Shown here in pieces: positions 55,523 through 62,911 of a stretch of DNA of 64,000 bases. This DNA is from Xylanibacter rodentium. GTDB lineage: Bacteria; Bacteroidota; Bacteroidia; Bacteroidales; Bacteroidaceae. Both the position numbers and the translations under genes were made by a program. The notes beneath the pieces were generated by a model that worked only from the letters and a program-made list of their open reading frames with translations, was not told the DNA's origin and searched no databases. The DNA is taken from NCBI RefSeq assembly GCF_013166575.1, contig NZ_JABKKE010000002.1, positions 186,001 to 250,000 of the forward strand. Reading direction: 5' to 3'. Position 1 is the stretch's first letter; each line of letters begins with the position of its first letter.

Positions 55523-56056
55523 ATGAATATGCTTAAGAGTGAACTGAGAAAAGCAATAAGAGAAAGAAAGCGCCGTTTCGCCCAAGAAGAATTGGACGAA
55601 ATGGCATTTTACATAACTGAAAAACTGAAACGGCACCCGCGTTTTGCCGCAGCACACACAATAATGCTATATCACTCTATGCCCGACGAGGTAAATACAC
55701 ACCGGCTAATATCCGAAACCAAGGACAAAACCATACTGCTGCCACGCGTCACGGGAAGTCACGAAATGAAACTTTGCGTATATAACGGACCTGACGATCT
55801 GCGCCCTGGAGCATATGGAATAATGGAACCATGCGGCAGCGTTTTCACCCGATACAAGGACGTCGAACTGGCCATTGTTCCCGGAATGGCTTTCGATATT
55901 AACGGTAACAGACTTGGACGTGGCAAAGGATATTACGACAGATTTCTGCCTTTGACAGTCAACGCTTATAAAATCGGTATATGCTTCGGATTCCAGATTG
56001 TAGACAAAATACCTACGGAGGAGACGGACATTGCTATGGACGACATCGTTTTCTGA
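55523..56056 (+). CDS. 5-formyltetrahydrofolate cyclo-ligase
   Basis: A 177-residue enzyme converting 5-formyl-THF to 5,10-methenyl-THF with ATP. Motifs: N-terminal LKSELRKAIRERKRRF, YHSMPDEVNTHRL, and the ATP/metal loop NRLGRGKGYYDRFL. Length is typical. It ends the M3-deaminase-S41 run. Its stop codon overlaps the first of several ATAAAGAC repeats of the following hairpin. Confidence 0.94.
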   Translation: MNMLKSELRKAIRERKRRFAQEELDEMAFYITEKLKRHPRFAAAHTIMLYHSMPDEVNTHRLISETKDKTILLPRVTGSHEMKLCVYNGPDDLRPGAYGIMEPCGSVFTRYKDVELAIVPGMAFDINGNRLGRGKGYYDRFLPLTVNAYKIGICFGFQIVDKIPTEETDIAMDDIVF

Positions 56057-56074
56057 CATAAAGACTGTATATTT

Positions 56075-56134
56075 GACATAAAGACAGGTGTTTCTTTTGC
56101 ATAAAGACATAAAAGAAGCACCTGTCTTTATGTC
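56075..56134. terminator. Bidirectional hairpin between the cyclo-ligase and DUF721 genes
   Basis: A 24-bp stem with one wobble (56075-56098 with 56111-56134) and a 12-nt loop. A-rich and T-rich arm parts face both directions. GACATAAAGAC occurs at 56055-56065 and 56075-56085, a related CATAAAGACAT lies in the loop, and the inverse lies in the right arm. Confidence 0.75.
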
Positions 56135-56136
56135 TA

Positions 56137-56427
56137 TCAGCAGAATCTTATATCGGTTATCACCTGACTTCCTACTCTTCCATTAAGCAGCATTATATAT
56201 TCCTGCCGCCTCATACTCATATCAGCGCGCAAGGCCGGATTAGAGAGTCGCACCCAAAGCGTCTGATTGCGTATCACGACATCCAGAGTATAACGTGCGA
56301 CGACCGGCCCCGCCACCTGCGGCCACGCATCCACAAGACGCTTCTGGAGCAACGGAGTCTCCAATCCCTGAACACGCAAATTGCGCATTATCAGATCTTT
56401 TATCGACTGTACATCTCTTTTAAACAT
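56137..56427 (-). CDS. DUF721 (DciA-like) protein
   Basis: A 96-residue small basic protein with the DUF721 pattern: N-terminal helix MFKRDVQSIKDLIMRNLRVQ, then RLVDAWPQVAGPVVARYT and LWVRLSNPALRADMSMRRQE. In other bacteria DUF721 (DciA) helps load the replicative helicase. Its place next to recF supports a DNA-metabolism role. The gap to recF (112 nt) holds a tandem duplication of the recF 3' end. Confidence 0.82.
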   Translation of the reverse strand: MFKRDVQSIKDLIMRNLRVQGLETPLLQKRLVDAWPQVAGPVVARYTLDVVIRNQTLWVRLSNPALRADMSMRRQEYIMLLNGRVGSQVITDIRFC

Positions 56428-56512
56428 CGTTCTATTCTATTTCTACATCAACAGGAAGAAAAAGTCTTTAGCTAACCGCAAAACAATCTATATGCTATCC
56501 GAACATGAAATG

Positions 56513-56618
56513 ATTTCCCCGTTGTCCACATGAAACAGTTTATAATCGTGAGAACTGTTGTGCAATTTCCCCGTTGTCCACATGAAACAGTTTATAATCG
56601 TGAGAACTGTTGTGCAAT
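56513..56618 (-). repeat. 52-bp tandem duplication at the recF 3' end
   Basis: The segments 56513-56564 and 56565-56616 are identical, and the match runs 2 nt further. The period (52) is not a multiple of three, so the second copy shifts frame. RecF now ends inside the duplication (stop at 56540-56542). Confidence 0.95.
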
Positions 56619-57652
56619 ATCTGCTCAAGATGGTCACGGTTGGTATCGGTGATGAATATCTGTCCGAAACCGTCACCCGACACTATATCGACAATCTTCT
56701 CCACACGCTCGGCATCGAGCTTGTCAAAAATATCGTCAAGCAGCAGTAGTGGTGTGGTCATAGAACTGGTACGCTTCAAGAAATCAAACTGCGACAGCTT
56801 CAAAGCTATCACGAATGTCTTGTTCTGTCCCTGACTGCCTTCACGCTTTATTGGATGTCCGGAGAGAGAGAATTCCAAATCGTCACGGTGCACGCCATGC
56901 AGTGAATATCCCACGGCACGGTCTTTGAAACGGTCGCGGCGTATAACATCAAGCAACGGCCCGCGCTGACAATGCGAAACATAAGTCAATCCCACTGTCT
57001 CGCGGCCGGACGAGATATCCCGATAATATCTTTGGAATACGGGCATAAGCTCGCGCACGAAAGAATCGCGGGCGGCATATATAGTTTCGCCGGCGGCAGC
57101 CATCTGCTCCTCCCATATATCCATAATCTCCGAATCCGGCTCTGTCTCCATCTTCAACAGGGTGTTACGCTGCTGAAGAGCCTTGTTATAACGGCTGAGA
57201 GCGTCAATATAACTGCGGTCATACTGAGATATTACCATGTCCATCAGCCGGCGCCGCTCCTCGCTTCCGCCATCAATGAGCAACGTGTCGGCCGGTGTCA
57301 CCACCACAACCGGTATCAGCCCGATATGGTCCGACAAACGATTATACTCTTTCCTGTTGCGCTTGAAATGCTTCTTTGTTCCTCTTTTCATGCCACAATA
57401 CACTGTTTCAGGCTCACCATCGTCGGTAAGATAAGTGCCTTCAAGCACAAAAAAGTCACAATCATGACAAATCACCTGCGAATCGACAGGATTCTGCGCG
57501 CTTCTGCAAAACGACATATAATACACCGCATCCAGGACATTGGTCTTTCCCATACCGTTGTGCCCTATCAGACAGTTCATTTTAGGAGACAATTCAAGGG
57601 TTGCCTCACGAATATTCCGATAATTTATTATGGATAGCTTTTGCAGAATCAT
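56540..57652 (-). CDS. recF: DNA replication/repair protein RecF
   Basis: A 370-residue SMC-like ATPase that helps RecO/RecR load RecA at gaps. Walker A is GHNGMGKT (about 29-36). Other motifs are YNRLSDHIGLIPVVVVTPAD, the signature region REGSQGQNKTFVIALKLSQF, and Walker B/D-loop LLLLDDIFDKLDAERVEKI. The C-terminus is altered: after HVDNGEI the protein reads AQQFSRL and stops, because of the 52-bp duplication. In the unduplicated form it would read HVDNGEIISCSDSI. All catalytic motifs are intact, so function is probably kept. Confidence 0.95.
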   Translation of the reverse strand: MILQKLSIINYRNIREATLELSPKMNCLIGHNGMGKTNVLDAVYYMSFCRSAQNPVDSQVICHDCDFFVLEGTYLTDDGEPETVYCGMKRGTKKHFKRNRKEYNRLSDHIGLIPVVVVTPADTLLIDGGSEERRRLMDMVISQYDRSYIDALSRYNKALQQRNTLLKMETEPDSEIMDIWEEQMAAAGETIYAARDSFVRELMPVFQRYYRDISSGRETVGLTYVSHCQRGPLLDVIRRDRFKDRAVGYSLHGVHRDDLEFSLSGHPIKREGSQGQNKTFVIALKLSQFDFLKRTSSMTTPLLLLDDIFDKLDAERVEKIVDIVSGDGFGQIFITDTNRDHLEQILHNSSHDYKLFHVDNGEIAQQFSRL

Positions 57653-57678
57653 CTATCATCTGAATTGATTATTTAATG

Positions 57679-57686
57679 CAAAGTTA
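57679..57686 (-). promoter_or_regulatory. -7 element of recF
   Basis: TAACTTTG on the minus strand, 26 nt before the recF start. The -33 TTTG (57701-57704) is closer than usual (14 nt). Confidence 0.5.
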
Positions 57687-57750
57687 CGGGTTTTATCAGT
57701 CAAAAACGAAAAAAGTCAATGATAAATTTCACTATGTGCAATAAATTCAG

Positions 57751-57758
57751 TAATTTTG
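57751..57758 (+). promoter_or_regulatory. -7 element of the TPR-ribH transcript
   Basis: TAATTTTG with TTTC at 57727-57730 (20-nt spacer). The leader is about 30 nt. Confidence 0.6.
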
Positions 57759-57793
57759 TCGCGCAATTTTAAAACTGAATTTATTTAATAATA

Positions 57794-58474
57794 ATGGCAA
57801 ATACTAAAAACCCAGAGAGCACTCCCATCGTAGAGGAGTCCACCAACAGTCCTGAAGCGTTGTTCGTCAAGAACAAGAACGCCATCATCGGAGCAGTAAT
57901 AGCAATCATTGTAATCATCGGCGGATACTTCGCATATCAAGAGCTATATCAGGGTCCCCGTGAAGAAAAAGCCGCCACTACCATAGCAAAAGGTCAGGAC
58001 TACTTCAACGAAGGACAGTTTGACAAGGCTCTGAACGGCGACGGCACCGGCTATCAGGGTTTCAAAAGCATTGCAAGCGAATATAGCGGAACTCCTGCCG
58101 GCAACCTTGCCAACAACTATGCCGGGCTCTGCTGCGCACAGCTTGAGAAATGGAATGAGGCAGTAGAGTATCTTGAGAAGTTCGACACAAAGGACGACAA
58201 TACCATCAGTCCGGCCGCTGTAGGAGCTTTGGGTAACGCCTACGCACATACCAACCAGCTTGACAAGGCCGTAGATTGCCTCAAGAAAGCAGCCAAAATG
58301 GCCGACAGCAACAGTCTCTCCCCCATCTGGCTCATCCAGGCAGGTGAGATATTGGAGAGCCAAGGCAAGAAAGACGAGGCTTTGAAACTGTATAAGGAAG
58401 TCAAGCAGAAATACTTCAACTCGATGCAGTATCAGTCAATTGACAAATATATCGAACGCGCAACAATAAAATAA
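57794..58474 (+). CDS. Membrane-anchored tetratricopeptide-repeat protein (YfgM-like)
   Basis: 226 residues. A polar N-terminus precedes one membrane helix (about 30-50, [20 protein letters not shown]), and the periplasmic part holds TPR-like helices (about 80-220). These include [40 protein letters not shown] and [20 protein letters not shown]. The architecture resembles YfgM, a SecYEG-associated chaperone. It is paired with ribH (2 nt apart) and divergent from recF, an order I recognise from Bacteroides. Confidence 0.85.
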   Translation: MANTKNPESTPIVEESTNSPEALFVKNKNAIIGAVIAIIVIIGGYFAYQELYQGPREEKAATTIAKGQDYFNEGQFDKALNGDGTGYQGFKSIASEYSGTPAGNLANNYAGLCCAQLEKWNEAVEYLEKFDTKDDNTISPAAVGALGNAYAHTNQLDKAVDCLKKAAKMADSNSLSPIWLIQAGEILESQGKKDEALKLYKEVKQKYFNSMQYQSIDKYIERATIK

Positions 58475-58476
58475 CA

Positions 58477-58953
58477 ATGGCAACAGCACTCCACAATCTT
58501 TCGGACTACGACTTCAAAAGCATTCCCGATGCCAGCAACATGTGCTTCGGCATAGTTGTGGCAGAATGGAATCCGGAGATTACTGGCGCACTGCTCAACG
58601 GAGCCGTGAGCACCCTTGAAAGACACGGAGCACTGCCTGAGAACATACATGTGAAGACGGTACCGGGAAGTTTCGAACTTATATACGGTGCGCATCAGAT
58701 GACACTCAACGGCAGTTTCGACGCCATCATCGTATTGGGCAGCGTAATCAAGGGCGAAACACCCCACTTCGACTACATCTGCCAAGGCGTGACAGCAGGA
58801 ATAGCACGACTGAACACCACCAGTGAGATACCCATCATATATGGTCTGCTCACCACAAACGACCTTCAACAGGCCAAAGACCGCAGTGGCGGACGTTTGG
58901 GAAACAAAGGTGACGAGTGTGCTATCGACGCTATAAAAATGGCTAAGTTCTAA
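58477..58953 (+). CDS. ribH: 6,7-dimethyl-8-ribityllumazine synthase
   Basis: A 158-residue enzyme of the penultimate riboflavin step, condensing the pyrimidinedione with dihydroxybutanone phosphate. Motifs: [52 protein letters not shown] (catalytic His in PHFDY) and [15 protein letters not shown]. Length is normal for the icosahedral type. Translated right after the TPR gene. A strong terminator follows. Confidence 0.96.
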   Translation: MATALHNLSDYDFKSIPDASNMCFGIVVAEWNPEITGALLNGAVSTLERHGALPENIHVKTVPGSFELIYGAHQMTLNGSFDAIIVLGSVIKGETPHFDYICQGVTAGIARLNTTSEIPIIYGLLTTNDLQQAKDRSGGRLGNKGDECAIDAIKMAKF

Positions 58954-58975
58954 TAACTTCAGGATTGATAACGTG

Positions 58976-59009
58976 AAGGGCGGGCTTTTCTTTCAAGAAG
59001 CCCGCCCTT
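58976..59009 (+). terminator. ribH terminator
   Basis: A 12-bp perfect stem (AAGGGCGGGCTT with its complement) and a 10-nt loop, ending in TT-rich sequence. Confidence 0.82.
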
Positions 59010-59213
59010 ATTCTATCCATCAGATACGGTTCGAAACAACCGGCCTGCACAACATACAACACTGTACAGATTCGGTAGCAACAAGCATTATCGGGAATTG
59101 AAACCGCTGAATATGATTACTCCTGCCAGTGATATTCATAGTATGCAATCCATACTTGAACACACTGAATCAAGCAAATCACAATCCTCCGGTTTTTTAA
59201 TACCGAATTATAC

Positions 59214-60542
59214 TTACTGCTGATTTGCCACAGGCACCAACTTATTCTTTATCCAAAGCATCTGTCCATACTCTGTAGCATCAGAAGTCCAATGCTCATT
59301 AACCGGTGTTACAAGACTTTCCTTGGGACATGTCAGCGTATTCCACACAGCATAACTTGTGGTCGGCGGACATGTGTTGTCATTGTATCCCCACGTCATA
59401 TATACCGGTGACTTCACATAACGTGCAAAATTCACCACGTCATAATAAGCCAACGTCCGGGCCGTGTGCTCGTTGAGCAGTCCTGCCGTGCGGCAGAAGT
59501 GCGGATAACCGCCCGTACGTCCATGTTCAAGATATGCCGCCATGTCGCTTAATGCCGGATGGTTGACTACACACTGAGTGACGCGCTCGTCAAGTCCGGC
59601 CGCAACCAAGGCAAGCGCACCGCCCTGGCTGCCACCCTGTACGGCAACGTTACATCCGTCCCACTCAGGCAGCGACGTGAGCAAGTCGATGCAACGCACC
59701 AAGCCGGTATATACATGGCGCATATAATAACGCTCACGGCTGTCAATACCATCTGCCAGATATCCGCCATTACGACCGTTGAAAGCACGGCTTATCTCAT
59801 CGAAAGCAGTCTGCGGCAGACGCGGATCTATCCCGTGAATCTCTATTTCAAGACGCACGAATCCGTTTTCCGCATAGTATTTGTGACGCAGCGGCTCCTT
59901 TATCGTCTTGATGCCTGCACCCGGAGGACATAGCACCACAGGACACGAACCAGGTTTTGCCCCTTTCGGAACAAACAGATAGCCATACATCGCATGCCCA
60001 TCGCTGTCGGTATGGATTTTCAGCAACCGGCAGTCAACCTTGTCCGTACAGTATTCAGGTGCCGGTTCTGTATCATACTTCAGAGGAGTCTTTCGCATAC
60101 GCTTGATGTTGTCGCGCCAGAAATCGGTGAAATCTTTCGGCTCGGCAGTATAAGGCCGTATCTTTTCTGGCGAGAATCCAACTTTCACATGATGTCTGTA
60201 TGTCTTCCCATCCACGGTCGCCGACAGTTGCACGTCACGGAAACCGGGAGAGCGCCGCGTACCAACGTCTATACGTGCCCGCCCGGATTTCATCTTGACG
60301 CTGCCGTGTGCATCAGGCGCGAGCATGTCGTCGGCCAGCCTATATTCCACAACTGCATCTATGGGCATGCCGTATTTATACAGTTCAACGTCTATCACCG
60401 CTTTTTCGCCAACAGCATACAGCCAGTCGGAATGGTCCGGGCGCGTCACCCACAGATAGTCCGAACGGTAAGGATAATTCTCGGCCCGCACCGCCATTGC
60501 GATGCTAAGAGCACATATTAGTGCGACAATTGTTTTTCTCAT
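59214..60542 (-). CDS. Secreted acetyl-xylan esterase / AXE1-family carbohydrate esterase
   Basis: A 442-residue alpha/beta-hydrolase with Sec signal (MRKTIVALICALSIAMAVRA). The nucleophile elbow is GGSQGG. The acid residue lies in WGYNDNTCPP and the His in NEHWTSDA. The middle part FTDFWRDNIKRMRKTPLKYD and GYLFVPKGAKPGSCPVVLC is characteristic of AXE1/cephalosporin-C deacetylases (CE7-like). An extra N-terminal beta-domain (about 25-130) is common in the Bacteroidota versions. It removes acetyl groups from xylan or other glycans. The frame extends to 60686, but ATG 60542 begins the signal peptide. Confidence 0.9.
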   Translation of the reverse strand: MRKTIVALICALSIAMAVRAENYPYRSDYLWVTRPDHSDWLYAVGEKAVIDVELYKYGMPIDAVVEYRLADDMLAPDAHGSVKMKSGRARIDVGTRRSPGFRDVQLSATVDGKTYRHHVKVGFSPEKIRPYTAEPKDFTDFWRDNIKRMRKTPLKYDTEPAPEYCTDKVDCRLLKIHTDSDGHAMYGYLFVPKGAKPGSCPVVLCPPGAGIKTIKEPLRHKYYAENGFVRLEIEIHGIDPRLPQTAFDEISRAFNGRNGGYLADGIDSRERYYMRHVYTGLVRCIDLLTSLPEWDGCNVAVQGGSQGGALALVAAGLDERVTQCVVNHPALSDMAAYLEHGRTGGYPHFCRTAGLLNEHTARTLAYYDVVNFARYVKSPVYMTWGYNDNTCPPTTSYAVWNTLTCPKESLVTPVNEHWTSDATEYGQMLWIKNKLVPVANQQ

Positions 60543-60641
60543 GTCAATAAATTGTTTCCATATAGTTTGACAACAACATATACTTTGCAAACCGAATGCA
60601 GTCAAGCTCGCTTGAATTGCTGAGGTGCAGCCTATATTATG

Positions 60642-60680
60642 CAAAGATACCCAATATTTCCCGGATATGGAAATATTTCC
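60642..60680 (-). promoter_or_regulatory. Promoter of the esterase gene with a palindrome at -33
   Basis: TATCTTTG on the minus strand (60642-60649). The perfect palindrome GGAAATATTTCC (60669-60680) covers the -33 position and may be an operator. Leader about 95 nt. Confidence 0.5.
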
Positions 60681-60786
60681 GGCCAAGTTTAAATCACGCC
60701 TCTATCACCATTCTAAAAATTCATCTGAGCAAAATGCCCGACACGCTTTTTCACTATAAAAAGAGATTAATGTCGGAATAATGTTG

Positions 60787-60794
60787 TATTTTTG
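60787..60794 (+). promoter_or_regulatory. -7 element of the exodeoxyribonuclease gene
   Basis: TATTTTTG, 127 nt before the start. No matching -33. Confidence 0.4.
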
Positions 60795-60921
60795 CAAATC
60801 ATCAAAGTCCTCCGACGCATGACTGCACCATCGACAGATGCTGCTATTGGCGGTAACAATGTATATTGTCTCGCAAAAAACAGATAAAAAACATCACAAA
60901 GAAAAAAAACTGATACACATT

Positions 60922-61674
60922 ATGAAACTGATTTCATGGAATGTCAACGGCCTCAGAGCCTGCGAAAGCAAGGGATTCAGCGAAACTTTCGCACGACTCG
61001 ATGCCGATTTCTTCTGCCTTCAGGAGACCAAGATGCAAGCCGGCCAACTCGATCTTGAGTTCGACGGATACCGCTCTTACTGGAACTATGCCGAGAAAAA
61101 AGGATACTCCGGCACAGCTATATTCACCCGCCACGAGCCGCTCGCTGTGACATACGGCATCGGCATCGACGAGCACGACCGCGAGGGACGGGTGATAACA
61201 CTGGAGATGGCCGGCTTCTATCTTGTCACCGTATATACACCCAATGCGCAGGACGGATTGCGCCGGCTCGACTACCGCATGCAATGGGAGAATGCCTTCA
61301 GAGCTTATCTGATTGGGCTCGACGCACACAAACCCGTCATCGTATGCGGTGACCTAAACGTGGCTCATGAGGAAATAGACCTGAAAAATCCCAAGGCCAA
61401 CCGCCGCAATGCCGGATTCAGCGATGAGGAACGCTCCAAATTCACCGAACTGCTCGGCTGCGGATTCACCGACACATTCCGCTGGAAACATCCCGACGAA
61501 GTGACATATTCATGGTGGTCGTACCGATTCCGCGCACGCGAGAAGAACGCAGGCTGGCGCATCGACTATTTCATCACGTCAGACCGTCTGCGCGACAACA
61601 TTGCCGAGGCACGCATACACACCGATATAATGGGCAGCGACCACTGTCCGGTAGAGCTGGAACTGACTTTTTAA
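60922..61674 (+). CDS. xth: Exodeoxyribonuclease III / AP endonuclease
   Basis: A 250-residue base-excision-repair nuclease (AP endonuclease, 3'-5' exonuclease). The family motifs run in order: MKLISWNVNGLRA, FCLQETKM (metal Glu), GYSGTAIF, GDLNVAHEEIDL (Asp and Asn), DTFRWKHPDEVTYSWWSYR and IMGSDHCPVELEL (catalytic His). The frame is open from 60838, but the ATG at 60922 starts the conserved fold exactly. Confidence 0.96.
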   Translation: MKLISWNVNGLRACESKGFSETFARLDADFFCLQETKMQAGQLDLEFDGYRSYWNYAEKKGYSGTAIFTRHEPLAVTYGIGIDEHDREGRVITLEMAGFYLVTVYTPNAQDGLRRLDYRMQWENAFRAYLIGLDAHKPVIVCGDLNVAHEEIDLKNPKANRRNAGFSDEERSKFTELLGCGFTDTFRWKHPDEVTYSWWSYRFRAREKNAGWRIDYFITSDRLRDNIAEARIHTDIMGSDHCPVELELTF

Positions 61675-61778
61675 CACTCCGGCCGGCCTTTTAACCATCT
61701 CTTACCAAAGGTATATGTACGAAAAATAAGGTAGGTTAAAAACATGTCAAGGATGTCTCTCGTTACAAACGAAAGCTA

Positions 61779-61786
61779 TATCTTTG
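61779..61786 (+). promoter_or_regulatory. -7 element of the charged lipoprotein gene
   Basis: TATCTTTG, 51 nt before the start. Confidence 0.5.
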
Positions 61787-61837
61787 CACTGAGAGAATAC
61801 AACAGGACAACATGTTTAATTAAAAAACTTACTTATT

Positions 61838-62248
61838 ATGACAAAACTATTTATCATCGCAGCCGCAGTCATCGGAATAGGACTCGTGGCATGCACCAAA
61901 GCAAGAAATGCAAAGAAAGAGAAAAGTGAGACAACCGAGGTAAAAGAAAAAGTGGAAGACGCTGCAAAAGCTGTCGGCAACCTGATAGAAACCAAGACCG
62001 AGAATGCAGTAGACAGTATGAAGGAAAAGGCAAAAGACGCCAAAGACGCTGTCAAAGAAAAGGCACAACAGGCAGGTGAAGCCATCAAGGACAAGGCCGA
62101 GAACGTAAAGGAAAAGACAGAGAACGCTGCCGAAAAAGCCCGCGAGGAGATGAACCTGCAAAAGAAAAAGGCTGGAGAAGCCATCGAAAAGACAGGCAAA
62201 TCGATAGAACGATCAGCCGACAAGGCAGCCGACAGGTTGGAACGCTAA
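61838..62248 (+). CDS. Small highly charged helical lipoprotein (LEA/apolipoprotein-like)
   Basis: 136 residues. The lipobox is GLVAC (Cys19). The mature part is almost wholly Ala/Lys/Glu/Asp with 11-residue-type repeats (KEKAKDAKDAVKEKAQQAGE, KDKAENVKEKTENAAEKARE), predicted to form one long amphipathic helix. Similar sequences are found among LEA-like and YtxH-like stress proteins, but composition alone can cause such matches, so no function is assigned. It has its own promoter, and element C supplies a strong terminator 50 nt after the stop. Confidence 0.82.
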   Translation: MTKLFIIAAAVIGIGLVACTKARNAKKEKSETTEVKEKVEDAAKAVGNLIETKTENAVDSMKEKAKDAKDAVKEKAQQAGEAIKDKAENVKEKTENAAEKAREEMNLQKKKAGEAIEKTGKSIERSADKAADRLER

Positions 62249-62270
62249 GAACAGAATGTCAAGAAAGATA

Positions 62271-62558
62271 TTTACTTTAACGTATGTTAAAGAGCTATAG
62301 AGCCGCCATTTTCGCACTTAGAGCCGAAAATGGCGGCTTTTTTGCATCAAGCAGAAAACATTGATTATCAACATGTTACACGATACAAAACTTTACGACA
62401 TAGTCTGAGATATAATTTCAGTCTACCAAAAGGGCCTTATCACACCGCAAAACGGCCTTTATTGCATCACGATATGGCCTATATTGCAATGCGATATGGC
62501 CTATATTGCAATGCGAAACGGCCCAAACGGGAATGCAAAACGGCCAATATTGCAAGAT
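62271..62558 (+). repeat. Composite repeated element, copy C (box, hairpin, six 22-nt units)
   Basis: In plus orientation: the box TTTACTTTAACGTATGTTAA (62271-62290) and a 14-bp perfect hairpin (62301-62314 with 62325-62338, 10-nt loop) followed by T6, a strong terminator for the lipoprotein gene. The flank TGCATCAAG...TGATTATCAACATGTTAC follows. Six units then lie at 62428-62558 (one of 21 nt, five of 22). Units 62471-62492 and 62493-62514 are identical. The remaining part of 62249-62911 shows no gene apart from the dsbD promoter. Confidence 0.8.
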
Positions 62559-62881
62559 TTCTCCGCAAAAACATGCTTTAAGAAGCGCGTGAATACCCGA
62601 CGGCAATTCTATTTCAAGAAAGACGGAATACGTTTTTTTCAGAATAAAACATACAAATTCCTCTTCCCGGACAATCTCTATGGGAATGCGACGGAGATTA
62701 TCATCTTTCACACACAGGCACTTCAAGAATCCCAAACAGAAAGATAACAGAAGACCATCCGCCAAGCCCTCAAAACCAATTTATTACGAAACAAACCGAC
62801 ATCTCCGGCACATTTCACGTTATTTAAGCCACTCACGGCCAAATAGAATCGCACATTGCACGATATTTGGCATTTATTTAG

Positions 62882-62889
62882 TACTTTTG
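62882..62889 (+). promoter_or_regulatory. -7 element of dsbD
   Basis: TACTTTTG, 22 nt before the dsbD start. A TTG at 62856-62858 is a weak -33 candidate. Confidence 0.5.
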
Positions 62890-62911
62890 CAGCATAATTA
62901 TCATCATTGCA

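Noticed and set aside
62428..62558. Possible CRISPR array
   Set aside because: Units are contiguous at a 22-nt period with a conserved core and no unique spacers of 30-40 nt; no cas genes are nearby.
62330..62747. Two overlapping plus-strand frames with CNAKRP-like repeats
   Set aside because: They come from the 22-nt tandem array read in shifting frames; no start signal or family support.
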